Positions 30,440 through 41,185 of a stretch of 64,000 bases of DNA are shown in pieces. Positions within the stretch are counted from its first letter, which is position 1. Every line of letters starts with the position of its first letter. The stretch is from Branchipolynoe longqiensis (lineage: Eukaryota > Annelida > Polychaeta > Phyllodocida > Polynoidae), in contig CM059194.1 of the NCBI GenBank assembly GCA_030323885.1, forward strand, positions 25,795,363-25,859,362. Direction: 5' to 3'. Position numbers and translations under genes: made by a program. Under the pieces are notes generated by a model. It saw only the letters and a program-made list of their open reading frames with translations. It was not told the DNA's origin and made no database searches.

Positions 30440-32160
30440 TTTTTTATTTACTGAAATTTAACCAGATGTATTCACTTCTGAGCTTCCGACATCTGACTAA
30501 AAAACAATGCCGCTACTATTTTCTAAACCATCTATTGTAAAATAGACATACCGACAGCATTCCTTTTTTATGGTTTAGAAAAACCCCACCACCACAAATA
30601 CAGAAACAACTTTATTTGTACTTCAAACCACCATTCATAAGGTTCCATCCACTTTCATGTGGAGAAAGGAGACACAAAACAGGAAGAGAAAAAGAAAATT
30701 TCAAAAAAGACTTTGTTTGACTAGACTCACTGGTGTAATCCAGAAATTTTGTTGTTGTTAAAGCTTTGAATTTTATTTTGAATATATTTGTATTTACACC
30801 TAATACTCATTTGTATGACCTGCCACTTTGACAGACCCTTATCTACCGATGTTGTATATAGATCACAATGCAGTACATGGATACTACCTAGGTACATGTG
30901 CCAAACACAGTCTGCTTTGTGTACTCCATTTGTCTCCATTTGGGGACACCACCTGCATTAATGCATTGCGATATGGACACGCCACCTGCATTTATGTAGG
31001 GATCGAGGCCGGACCGCATAGCCCAGTGGGTAGGGCACCCACTTCCCATACTTGCGGTAGGGACGTAAAATATTTAGACTTTTTAGGTCTGGTTCATAAA
31101 TAAATAATAATTTAAATAAATTCTAAAATATCTACTTTTCAGGAAACTCATATGTGACCATTAAGAAAACTGTTTTAATCATATTTAAATCATCCAGTTA
31201 TTTCTATAAAGTCATTATAATAATATTCCAATTATATAAGTAGCACTATGAAACCTCTCTAATAATACCTAATTCATTCTATCATGTTGGTAAATACATA
31301 TGCATAATATTCAAACCAAGTTGTGAAACCATGGTATATTATGTATATTAAGTGAAGCGATAATTAATAGCAGATTGTTATAAGGTTCTACATCAAATAT
31401 AACCACTGGAGATAAGAACTCTGGAAAATTATTACTGAATTGGTATATTTACATATATTACTGAATTGGAATCTGTTGGTATTATATTTTGTATGAAGGG
31501 AGGTAAATGCTGAAACTAAGGACAGCATATACAGTTGCTGCAGACTGTGGTTTCTTTACCCAGACAAATAGTCTGTGAAGAATGCCACAGAATGGGTACA
31601 ATAATTAAGTGAAGAAACTGAGTTCTGTGTGCCTGTTATGGTATGATTTACAGATGCCAGTATCTGAAGGAGTGTTAGCACACAGGTGACAATGCATGGG
31701 GGATGTGTGTGTGAGTGTTTGCAGGACCTGCCAAATCCAAGTGTCAGGTTGGAGGTGGGAGGTGGAGTATGTGTGTGTATGTGTGTGTGGTGAGCCCTCC
31801 CTGCCCCACCTGGTGGCAGTTTGCTGAACTAAAGATAATGCAATATGTAATTCTCAAAGTAAGGCATATAGAAACTCCTACTATTTTGGAGTTGTCCCAA
31901 TCTAAGGGACTGGTGACCACTGGTGTTATGTAAAGATAAATAGGGTTGATACTACCATGTAAGTGTGATTAGTGAACTTGATGAAAAAATATGTATCTGA
32001 CTTGGGGTGGGTGGGTTGGCCCACCACGCCCTTACCCAGCAGGGGTGGAGGGGGCTGGTAGGAGTGGTGGGGGTCCGCCCACTCCCACCCTGCCTCCCCC
32101 ACCACTGTCTGGAGGTGTTCAGCCAATGAAATGCCATATTACTGTCTCTGACTGAGGAGA
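30440..32160. other. Largest repeat-poor stretch
   Basis: Mostly unique-looking AT-rich sequence with no recognisable coding exon. A tRNA-like A-box patch (ATAGCCCAGTGGGTAGGGCA) at 31018-31038 is followed by GGACGTAAAATATT, possibly a head-to-tail fused SINE remnant (31012-31075). Confidence 0.4.
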
Positions 32161-32830
32161 CTCCCAGCAACTGTCTACCTGTATTTTGAATGTGTTCATT
32201 CTGAATAAAAGAGCTAGGCAAGGGGTGTGGCAGGCAGAGGACACTTGCTATCCAGACCGCACTCTGTCCACACCTCTCTCTATCTCCTCTCCGCCGGCCT
32301 TGCTCCTCCTTGATATGTCTGAAAAGAGTTCCAAGAGGGGGGGGGCCCGCCGTCATTTCACTTTCTACTCTTACTCTGTCCGTGTCTATGGCTCGCTGGT
32401 TGGTCGCCATAGAGCAAATAGACACGGTCCTTTGACTCAACTCTCCTCATTTCTCTTTCCTATACTCTACCCTTTTTCCCCCCCCCCCAGTCGTACTCCT
32501 CCCTCTGACCAGGGGAGTTGTGTGCTTGGGTGGGGCCCTGCACCTGTACGTTTTCTCTCACTTTGTTCTCGTTGCTGGAACCACCGCTGCACCCATCTTT
32601 ACCTGCCCTTCCTCGAAACCCTTGCTGCTGTCGACTGGATACAAGTGCCAACTACCACTCAACTACCGCCGGACCGAAGAGATTCGGGGCCGCCTCAACG
32701 CTTCGCCGTTACAACGTTGTAAAGATGTCCCCAGCTTCTACAACACTCCCTACTGAAGTTAAATCTTCAACCAAAGATTGGGCCGATTTATCGGAGCCTC
32801 TCTATTAATGTTGCAGTTCTGCAACCAGTA
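32160..32830 (+). other. Unassigned region, open in three plus frames
   Basis: AATAAA at 32203 is followed by pyrimidine-rich sequence, and a long pyrimidine tract ending in AG at 32471-32490 looks like a splice acceptor. Three overlapping stop-free frames follow, one reading GTTAAPIFTCPSSKPLLL and ending at 32756. None has an upstream ATG in frame, so a coding call is unsupported. A block at 32395-32470 (TTGACTCAACTCTCCTCA) recurs inverted at 45.96-46.0 kb, pointing to a repeat, perhaps an LTR. Confidence 0.25.
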
Positions 32831-32972
32831 ATCATCGTAAGGTTACAAACCACCCCCAAAGCAAGTGTGGCAGGCAGATGACCTGGAGACACCGCAGCAG
32901 GAGGAGCCAGCCACCCCTCCCTACTAGACATTACCACACTTAATTTCTGTTGGGTTAATATTTCTTGGAACT

Positions 32973-33063
32973 GATATAGTAAGCAGATATAGTAAGCAGA
33001 TATAGTAAGCAGATATAGTAAGCAGATATAGTAAGCAGATATAGTAAGCAGATATAGTAAGTG
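32973..33063. repeat. 13-bp tandem repeat GATATAGTAAGCA x7
   Basis: Seven essentially perfect units. Confidence 0.95.
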
Positions 33064-33184
33064 GATCATCGCTTGAGTAATATCATACATTAGTGCTTTC
33101 CGGCCTCCACACACAGAAGTTAGGGTTCTATTTTCTATAAAGGTTCTAGCGTGTAAAATACTGCTAGTTAACAAGGGGTCCGAT

Positions 33185-33298
33185 GTATAGCCTGGCTGGG
33201 TTTGAATGAAGCACTTACAAAATTGGCACTTGTTGCTACCATGATTGATTAATTGCTGATGGTTTAACATCGTGTCAGCGGCAAGGGCCATATTCATT
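33185..33298. mobile_element. SINE-A scrap plus tail of another SINE
   Basis: 33189-33240 matches the T arm and early body of SINE-A. 33243-33298 (TTAACATCGTGTCAGCGGCA, GGCCATATTCA, TGATTGATTAATT) matches 48237-48302 and, reversed, looks like a SINE 3' end with an ATCA-type tail. Confidence 0.45.
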
Positions 33299-33299
33299 T

Positions 33300-33400
33300 A
33301 ATATGTGCACCAGTTTGTTCATTAGATATGTAGAAAGAAATCTAGACAATCTCTTTGGCTTTGAAAATTTGATGTTTTGATCGGACTATGCAGCTTAAAT
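33300..33400 (-). mobile_element. M1 terminal fragment
   Basis: Ends GATCGGACTATGCAGCTTAA, the reversed M1 left terminus, preceded by CTTTGAAAATTTGATG. Confidence 0.65.
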
Positions 33401-33870
33401 TACAATGTGTAAACAAGACATGACACACATATATATATATGCTGTATAAGAATTATACAAGTATAATAATCCGAATATCCCTCCTTTCCCTCATCACTCA
33501 CTGAGCTCCATGGACTGATGAAGTCTGTTCTAGTCATCTACTGTTCCAGCCTCCCCAACCCCAGCTCCGGTGGTGGCGCCACCACCCCTGCACACTGTAG
33601 CCGCCACTCACTATCCCACCCCGCCTGTGCAATATGGCAGTGTTGTTTCTGTTACATCTCCTGCAGTTGATTGGCTGGGTGCGGGAATCTCTGACATCAT
33701 TATATTAACAGCGCATGTCTGAGAGTATCTGGGAAGGGCACGCTTCCTTAGCAGTTCATCGTCTATTTTAACCAAAAATAAAATATAACTGAGCTGAGCC
33801 TGCTTCATAGCATACACCCACAGCAATCTATATTTCACCAACAATTATAATTCTATCAACAGAGCTGTGA

Positions 33871-34222
33871 ACCAGATGGGGTAGCCAAATGAGTAGAGCG
33901 TCCGTCTCCTATTTTTGGAGATCGGGAGATCCGAACCCATGAGTTTGTGGGTTCGAATCCTGGTCGAGTCAAACCAATGACTTAAAAATTGATACTTGTT
34001 GCTTCCTAGTCTGCCGCTCGGCATTATTAATTAGGATAGGGCAAGGACTGGTTGGCTCAGTGTTAGGATAATGTGATTAAGTGGGATATCAGGTCATGGT
34101 GCTGGCTGCCTGCTTTCCCAGTGGGGCAGCACTATAAACTCGCCATGAGTGTGCACTGTCACAACCGTCGTGATATGACCTTAAATGTTGCTAGGATGTA
34201 AAACAACAACAAACAAAACAAA
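33871..34222 (+). mobile_element. SINE-A, full length
   Basis: Head GGTAGCCAAATGAGTAGAGC with the same duplicated ATCCGAACCCATGAG...GGGTTCGAATCC arrangement as 2851-3186; tail GATGTAAAACAACAACAAAC. Confidence 0.9.
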
Positions 34223-34332
34223 CAGCGGTATATTACTGTTAGTTTTTGTTGTTTGTATATTAGTATTTCATTATGCACATTGGTAACCTGTCTGTGATAC
34301 TGACAGCAGAGCTTTGATTATACTCAACAGGT

Positions 34333-34612
34333 CTGTTTGTTGGCACTTTACGACCTAGTAACATCTTAGGTCATATCAAGATGGGACTTGTGACTATGCA
34401 TTCATGGACACTTTATAGTGCTTCCCCACCTAGGACACCGAACCGCTGATATTACAATCAGTCACATTATGCGGATACTGAGAAAACCCATCATTGCTCT
34501 ATCCTATTAATGTCGAGCGCCAGGATAGATAGTGACAAGTATCTGCTTTGGAAGTCATTGGTTTGACACCATTAGGGTTTGAACCCACGATCTCCCACAC
34601 CGGAAGCTATTG
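34333..34612 (-). mobile_element. SINE-A, diverged
   Basis: Tail CTGTTTGTTGGCACTTTACG, body with deletions, T arm TTAGGGTTTGAACCCACGAT. Confidence 0.8.
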
Positions 34613-34765
34613 GAAACCAATGAGTCACAGGGCATAAACATTGCCCATGTTCTTTCATTACGATCCAAATTGACGATTTGCTCATGATACAGCATGGTCT
34701 CAGACTTATCTCTGGTTGATTTTTTTGTCTTCTTCTAACTATCCACAAGGAGCCGGACGTGGCTC

Positions 34766-35358
34766 ATGCCCCTGTCACACTACGACGCTTCTCGCCGGCG
34801 ACCCGTCAACGTGTGGTCTTTTTGGGCGATATTTGGTGAAATATCGAGAAGCGCTGGTGGCGCGTTATGGGCGCGTCGGTACACGTCGGTACACTTCTTT
34901 GTCGCCGGCGAGTCGCCGGCGGAAGTCGGCGCGCGTTGCCGGTCGCCCAAGGTTTTGAACATGTCCAAAGCTCTCCAACGACCGCCAGCGCGCGCAAATA
35001 TATGGGTAAGGACGTTAGGCGCGCGTCGCGCTGCGTTGGACGCGCCGGCATAACGTTATGGGAACGGTACGAAGACGGCGCGCGCGCGGGAGGGTCGTTG
35101 CTCACGCGTTGCGCAAACTGGGCCGTTTTTGTTTTACGCCCTAGCAACATTTAAGGTTAAATGAAGACGTCGCGCCAAACTTTTTTTTTTTTTTTTCCCA
35201 GCGCGTCGACACACGTTGGCGGCGCGCACACAACGCGCCGCGCTGACGCCGATCTTTTCCCCCAAACCGCCGAAAAGTTTGACGTTTCTCGACGCGCAAG
35301 ATTTTATTTCCAACGCTGACGGATCGCCGGGAGAAGCGTCGTAGTGTGACAGGGGCAT
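34766..35358. mobile_element. TGTCACAC-superfamily element, CGCCGGCG-word subfamily
   Basis: TIR ATGCCCCTGTCACACTACGA then CGCTTCTC at both ends, perfect over 28 bp. The interior is saturated with GTCGCCGGCG/GCGCGCGTCG words. TTTTGAACATGTCCAAAG lies at 34953. A SINE-A tail fragment and a T16 run interrupt the right half. Confidence 0.9.
35118..35162 (-). mobile_element. SINE-A 3' tail, about 45 bp, inside the 34.8 kb element
   Basis: TTTTTGTTTTACGCCCTAGC then AACATTTAAGGTTAAAT matches the SINE-A end. Confidence 0.8.
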
Positions 35359-35396
35359 AAGGCGGTAGTGTCCACCTGTGAATGTGTGGGCCATCC

Positions 35397-35680
35397 TATC
35401 GATCCATCTCAATGGACCAATTTGCAGTTTGGACTATTTTCCATTTCAACCAGTGGTCCACAACTGATTCATTAAAGGCTGTGGCATGTGCTGTCCTCTC
35501 TGTGGGAAAGTGCATATAAAAGACCCCTTGCTGCTTATCGGAAAGAGTAGCCTGTGTGGCACACCTGGTTTCCTCCAAAGAAATATGTCAGAATGACCAT
35601 TTGTTTTGACGTCCAATAGCTGATGATACGAAAATCAATGTGCTGTAGAGGCGTGGTTAAATAAAACAAGCTTTACTATT
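35397..35680 (+). mobile_element. SINE-D, 5'-truncated
   Basis: TGCATATAAAAGACCCCTTG, ATGTCAGAATGACCATTTGT and a GGCGTGGTTAAATAAAACAA end. It starts 39 bp after the TGTCACAC element. Confidence 0.85.
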
Positions 35681-35834
35681 TTCTTACTATCCATATTGGC
35701 GATAGGGGACGCGGTAAACAGACCAAGTCACCAAGCACAGCCTCCCGCCTCGTACCACCTAATGGGGGACCTTTCCTGGGTGACATAGAGCCAGGGCCTA
35801 AGAAAGGCTACAAGGCAAACATGGAAACAGGAAG

Positions 35835-35867
35835 GCAGGCAAACAGGCAAACAGGCAAACAGGCAAA
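35835..35867. repeat. GGCAAACA short tandem repeat
   Basis: Four units of 8 bp. Confidence 0.85.
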
Positions 35868-35925
35868 GCCCATCTCCAATGTACCGAGCTGGTTATTGGC
35901 TGAAATCCTTTTGATCCACAATCTC

Positions 35926-36252
35926 GTTTGTTTGGTTGTTTCTTGTTATTTTGTGTCCTAGCAAAATCTAATGTTATATCAGGATGCGCACCGACTTGTT
36001 ACACTGCACACTCATGGCACTTATATAGTGCTGCCCCACTGGGAGACCAAGCCATTGGCATCATGACCCAAAACACAGATGGTGTATGGATGCCATGACA
36101 CAGTCACACCATCCAGACACTGTGCTAACCAGCCATTGTCATATCCCATTAATGCAGAATGCCAGAATAGTTAGTGACAAGTAGTCATTTTAAAAGTCAT
36201 CGATTTGACTCGGCTGGGATTCGTAACTCTCGCCCTTCCACACGGGAAGACT
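35926..36252 (-). mobile_element. SINE-A, diverged
   Basis: TTTTGTGTCCTAGCAAAATC at the tail and GCTGGGATTCGTAACTCTCG at the T arm. The body carries an 18-base insertion (ACACAGATGGTGTATGGA). Confidence 0.85.
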
Positions 36253-36336
36253 GAAGAATACAACCACTTGAACAAAAGATAGAAAAGAATAAAGATTTTG
36301 GTGATTTGTACTCACATCAGATATTTAGCATAATAT

Positions 36337-36676
36337 GTTTGTTTATTTATGTTTTAATGTCCTGGCATCATTCAAGGTCATACCAGGATGGTTATTGACT
36401 TGTGACAGTGCACACTCATGGCGACTTAATAGTGTTGTCCCACTGGGAGGCCAAGCTACCCGCACTATGACCCAATTTCCCACTCAGTCTCCATTATCCT
36501 GTTACTGAGCTAACCCGTCCTTTCCCAATCTTATTAATGCCAAGCATAAGGCTAAGTAGCGACAAGTATAAATTTTGTAAGTCATCGGTTTGACTCGGCT
36601 GGGATTCAAATTCCCAACCTTCCGCACGGGAAGCCTGTGTTCTTATTCTTAACCGATTCGCACACCGTGTCCGGTT
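36337..36676 (-). mobile_element. SINE-A, full length, diverged
   Basis: TTTTAATGTCCTGGCATCAT to AACCGATTCGCACACCGTGT. Same orientation as its neighbour, 85 bp away. Confidence 0.85.
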
Positions 36677-36847
36677 TTAGCACAAGCAGACGACAATCAT
36701 CCAGTGACTCTTTCTTGCGCGCATGCGCCACGAGCAGGCGTCCCGCACCGACCACTCCATCCGGCTCTTGCGGACACTGCGCAAACTGGGAGGAAAGAGC
36801 TGCACCAATCATCGACTCGTGCTGACCGGAAGTGGGTGGTGCACATC

Positions 36848-37574
36848 AGGGGCCGTATGCAGGAGTCAGTGTTAGCGAAGCAAAACGGTGTTTGGCGGGA
36901 ATTCCGGTTTAGCAGCGAAAAAATGGTATGCACGAGTCAGTGTTAGGCCTAACACCAAAGGCTTAACCGGTGTTACCTTACCCCTAAAAAATATCAGGTT
37001 TAGCGAGATTATTAGGCCCAAATCTATTCAATGCGATCATATTTAACAGAATTAAATACGTAATAAGTGAAATTTGAGGAAATTAACCCTAAATTCGAAG
37101 CATTATTAAGGCTACCGCCGTATTGGCGGCGATATTAATATTTATATGTTCGAATCGACGAACGTAAAGTAAACAAACCGCCGCCGCCGCCAGTATGGAA
37201 AGCGACGTCGATGCGGCGGCAGTGGCGATTTGTTTACTTTACGTTCGTCGATTCGAACATATAAATATTAATATCGCCGCTTTTACAGCGGCAGCGTTAA
37301 TATTGCTTCGAATTTAGGGTTAATTTCCTCAAATTTCACTTATAACGTATTTAATTCTGTTAAATATGATCGCATTTAATATATTTAAGCCTAATATATC
37401 GCTAAAGACGCAGAGGGATTTCCCAAATCTATAAATAAATTCACGTTTACCTATAATGAAAGTGTTACGCGCTCCTGCATACGACTTGACACAGTTCCCG
37501 ACTTCGGTGATAGCTAAACGGTAACAGGCTCTAACACCAAAACCCGCTAACACTGACTCCTGCATATGGCCCCT
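36848..37574. mobile_element. 727-bp foldback element, copy 2
   Basis: TIR AGGGGCCRTATGCAGGAGTC then AGTGTTAGCG at both ends (30 bp). The central palindrome (AATTCGAAGCATTATTAAGG, TTTACTTTACGTTCGTCGAT) matches 26761-27486. The left arm repeats GTATGCASGAGTCAGTGTTA at 36855 and 36925. Confidence 0.85.
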
Positions 37575-37659
37575 AGAAGTATGATGGAGAGACTGCGATG
37601 GAGCGCATGCGGTGAGGAACGGGGTGCGGGGTGCGGGATATAGGTAGCGTGTGGATGGA

Positions 37660-39060
37660 TGGAGGGGGTTCGGGAGTGTGTAGAGGGTGGAGAGGGGTGT
37701 GAGGAGTGTGTGTGTAGAGGGAGAGCTGTGGAGAGGGGTGTGAGAGGGGTGGATGGGGATGGGTGATGGGGTGTGGAGAGAGTTGGGGATGGGTGGTGTG
37801 AGGGGTGTGGAGAGAGGTGGGGATGGGTGGTGTGAGGGGTGTGTGGAGAGGAGTAGGGGAGGTGTAGAGATGACAGAACAAGCAAATATGTGGGGTGTGA
37901 GGGGTGTGCGGATACGGATGGATGTGGGGATGGGTGGGGTGAGGGGTGTGGAGAGAGGTGGGGATGTGGGGATGGGTGGAGTGAGGGGTGTGGAGAGAGG
38001 TGGGGATGTGGGGATGGGTGGGGTAAGGGGTGTGGAGAGAGGTGGGGATGTGGGGATGGGTGGGGTAAGGGATGTGGAGAGAGGTGGGGATGTGGGGATG
38101 GGTGGGGTGAGGGATGTGGAGAGAGGTGGGGATGTGGGGATGGGTGTGGTGAGGGGTGTGGAGAGAGTTGGGGATGGGTGGTGTGAGGGGTGTGGAGAGA
38201 GGTGGGGATGGGTGGTGTGAGGGGTGTGTGGAGAGGAGTAGGGGAGGTGTAGAGATGACAGAACAAGCAAATATGTGGGGTGTGAGGGGTGTGCGGATAC
38301 GGATGGATGTGGGGATGGGTGGGGTGAGGGGTGTGGAGAGAGGTGGGGATGTGGGGATGGGTGGAGTGAAGGGTGTGGAGAGAGGTGGGGATGTGGAGAT
38401 GGGTGGGGTAAGGGGTGTGGAGAGAGGTGGGGATGTGGGGATGGGTGGGGTAAGGGGTGTGGAGAGAGGGGGGATGTGGGGATGGGTGGGGTGAGGGGTG
38501 TGGAGAGAGTGGGATGTGGGGATGGGTGGGGTGAGGATGTGGAGAGAGGCGGGATGTGGGGATGGGTGGGGTGAGGGATGTGGAGAGAGGTGGGGATGTG
38601 GGGATGGGTGGGGTGAGGGATGTGGGAGAGGCGGGATGTGGGGATGGGTGGGGTGAGGGATGTGGAGAGAGGTGGGATGTGGGGATGGGTGGGGTGGATG
38701 TGGAGAGAGGTGGGGATGTGGAGATGGGGGGTAAGGGGTGTGGAGAGAGGTGGGATGTGGGGATGGGGGGTAAGGGGTGTGGAGAGAGGTGGGGATGTGG
38801 GGATGGGTGGGTGAGGGGTGTGGAGAGAGGTGGGGATGTGGGATGGGTGGGGTGAGGGAGTGGAGAGAGGCGGGGAGTGGGGATGGGTGGGGTGAGGGAT
38901 GTGGAGAGAGGTGGGGATGTGGGGATGGGTGGGGTGAGGGATGTGGAGAGAGGTGGGGATGTGGGGATGGGTGTGGTGAGGGGTATGCGGAGAGGAGTAG
39001 GGGAGGTGTCGAGATGACAGAACAAGTAAATATGTGTGGGTGAGGTGTGAGCTGTGAGCT
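37660..39060. repeat. G-rich minisatellite with higher-order structure
   Basis: A core of about 42 bp (GAGAGAGGTGGGGATGTGGG, GATGGGTGGGGTGAGGG) repeats more than 25 times. A distinctive block with GATGACAGAACAAGCAAATA starts at 37.87 kb, recurs 384 bp later and again near 39.01 kb. Unit deletions increase to the right. Minus-strand ORFs of 627, 525 and 492 codons are stop-free shadows in all three frames. Confidence 0.9.
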
Positions 39061-39137
39061 GTGAGGTATGAGGTGTGAGGGGGATGTGAGGGGGGCAGTT
39101 GAGACTTGTTGAAGTGGGCAGACTGTCTGGTAGCAGG

Positions 39138-39495
39138 CAATAGACCCCACCCGCCAGTTAAGCCAGAAAGTACCCGACTAGAGTGGTTCCAAATTCTGCC
39201 GATAGATGTCACTAGCTTAACTGGTGGGGTTTAATACATGAGAAGAAAGCGGCGCTGAAACCCAGAAGAAAATAACAAAATAGTTGTCTTTAAAACAAAA
39301 AAATTACAAGGATAGGAGTTTGATGCCTGTTGAGATATGAATATCTGAATATAATCAAGCATTTTATTATTTTTCAAAGCATTCTTTATCGAGATATTGC
39401 ATGTGATATCAGAGGCAGTCAGGGAAACGACCCAACTAGAGTGGTTCCGTATTTTGCCGATAGATGTCACAAGCTTAACTGGTGGGGGTATATTG
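39138..39495. mobile_element. MITE, CAATA-ACCCC ends
   Basis: Left CAATAGACCCCACCCGCCAG then TTAAGC; right reversed CAATATACCCCCACCAGTTA then AGC. A 57-bp internal segment (ACTAGAGTGGTTCC, GCCGATAGATGTCAC) occurs as direct repeats at 39174 and 39432. Confidence 0.7.
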
Positions 39496-39601
39496 CGATA
39501 TGGACCGCAAAGTAATAAACAAGAATGAAGAGAAAGCAAATGGAAAAGAGTGTGTGAGGACAGAACAGCGCAGACACAGGGGACAGTCGGAGGAAAAGGT
39601 T

Positions 39602-39926
39602 CGTTGTTGCAGTTTTACGTCCTGTCAACATCTAAGGTGATATCAGGATGGATACCGACTTATGACAGTGCACACTCATGGTGACTTTATAGTGCCACCC
39701 CACTTGGAAATAACACCACCGGCACAATGATCTGATATCCCACCCAGTCACATTATCCTGACACTGAGCTAACCAGTCCTTGCCCCATCCTATTAATGCC
39801 AAGCGCTAGGCTAGGAGGCGACAAGTATCAATTTTGTAAGTCATTGGTTTGACTCGACTGGGAATCGAATTGCTGATCTCCCGCATGGGAGGCCTGCGCT
39901 CTACCGATTCGGCCAACATGTCTGGT
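39602..39926 (-). mobile_element. SINE-A, full length
   Basis: GTTGTTGCAGTTTTACGTCC to ACCGATTCGGCCAACATGTC; CCTCCCGTG head subtype. Confidence 0.9.
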
Positions 39927-40117
39927 CTTGTTTTTAATGCAAATTATCAGTAATCTAATTGGAAAGTAAAACGTGAATTTATAGTTTTGGCCACCAGGAT
40001 TCTTTAAAGCTACTTTTTGCTACCTTGGTGTGGGACTGCAGTGCCGCCACCGTCCTCTTTGAGAACTAGAACCCGACTAGACCAGTATGGGACAGGGTGA
40101 TGGATGCCGTGGTGCAT

Positions 40118-40512
40118 GGTGGGTGGTGTGGGTGGTGTGGGTGGTGTGGGTGGTGTGGGTGGTGTGGGTGGTGTGGGTGGTGTGGGTGGTGTGGGTGGTG
40201 TGGGTGGTGTGGGTGGTGTGGGTGGTGTGGGTGGTGTGGGTGGTGTGGGTGGTGTGGGTGGTGTGGGTGGTGTGGGTGTGGTGGGTGATATGGGTGGTGT
40301 GGGTGATGTGGGTGGTGAGGATGGTGTGGCTGTGGTGGTTGGTGTGAGGTGTGTGGGTGGTATGGGTGTGGTAGGTGATGTGGGTGGTGTGGGTGGTGTG
40401 GGTGGTGTGGGTGGTGTGGGTGATGTGGGTGGTGAGGCTGGTGTGGGTGTGCTGGTTTGTGTTGGTGGTGTGGGTGGTGTGGCTGGTGTGGGTGGTGTGG
40501 TGTTGTGTGTTT
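40118..40512. repeat. (GGTGTGGGT)n 9-bp minisatellite
   Basis: At least 17 perfect units, then degenerate units with GGTGATGTG and GGTGAGGCT variants. The duplicated block GTGGGTGATGTGGGTGGTGA is seen at both 40.30 and 40.42 kb. Apparent 150-200 codon ORFs are shadows. Confidence 0.95.
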
Positions 40513-40559
40513 GCGGGGGGTGGGGGGAGGGGGGAGGCGAGGAGGGGGGCACACACAGA

Positions 40560-41180
40560 CGATGAGACAAACACTGCAGCTGGACATCAGCTAGCCGAGA
40601 TCCCGAACGCTTCATAGGGGGCGCAACAGATGTGTACCTAAATCAGCATCCATCGTTGTGTTCACTGCCCAAGGTGCAGGATTTGGAAGTCAGTGTGAGT
40701 GTGTCTGGCTTTGCAGAAACTTTGCTTAGTAAGTCAAGCTGTTCGGTAGTTTCTCTCCTGACCTCCCCTGATGGACGGATTGTGGCAATATCAAAGAAAT
40801 ACTTTTAAAAGTAGAAGAAAAAGAAACAGTTTGGCGTTTCCCTTGTTTTAAGATGCCGGCAAAGGAAATATAGATATCGACTTGAACAAAACAAATCAGC
40901 TGTGAAAACAAGTGTTAACACACTTATAGGTTATGAGCATGGTAAATATATTCATCACCACAAAAAAACCGGGGGGCGGGGCGCAAAAGAGCCATATTGC
41001 TTGGTTACTAATTGCAGAAAATAACTATAATTATAAATGAAACAATTATTGCCATAAGATTCCCTGAAGCCCATTAGAAAATTTAATATTTGTCTGTCAA
41101 ATAACTGTGCATTTAAGTAATCTGTCTATGTTGATAGTGACATATGATTAGCTTCCCATCCTTCCACTGCCTTGTGACAC
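40560..41180. other. No recognised element
   Basis: AT-rich, no ORF above about 60 codons, no terminal repeats. Confidence 0.4.
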
Positions 41181-41185
41181 AACAT

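Noticed and set aside
32520..32756. Possible small secreted Cys-containing peptide or last exon
   Set aside because: No in-frame ATG, overlapping frames are equally open, and part of the region is a dispersed repeat. A spliced transcript using the AG at 32490 would revive it.
31923..32830. Possible solo LTR (TGTTATG start at about 31924, AATAAA at 32203)
   Set aside because: No matching second LTR, no CA end or target duplication that I can define.
37329..39212. 627-codon minus-strand ORF, the longest in the window
   Set aside because: Lies over a minisatellite, is open in all three frames, consists of Ser/Pro/His/Thr repeats, and its 3' part runs through a foldback transposon.
40010..40615. 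201-codon Pro/Thr ORF and overlapping Gly/Val ORFs
   Set aside because: A product of the 9-bp GGTGTGGGT repeat.
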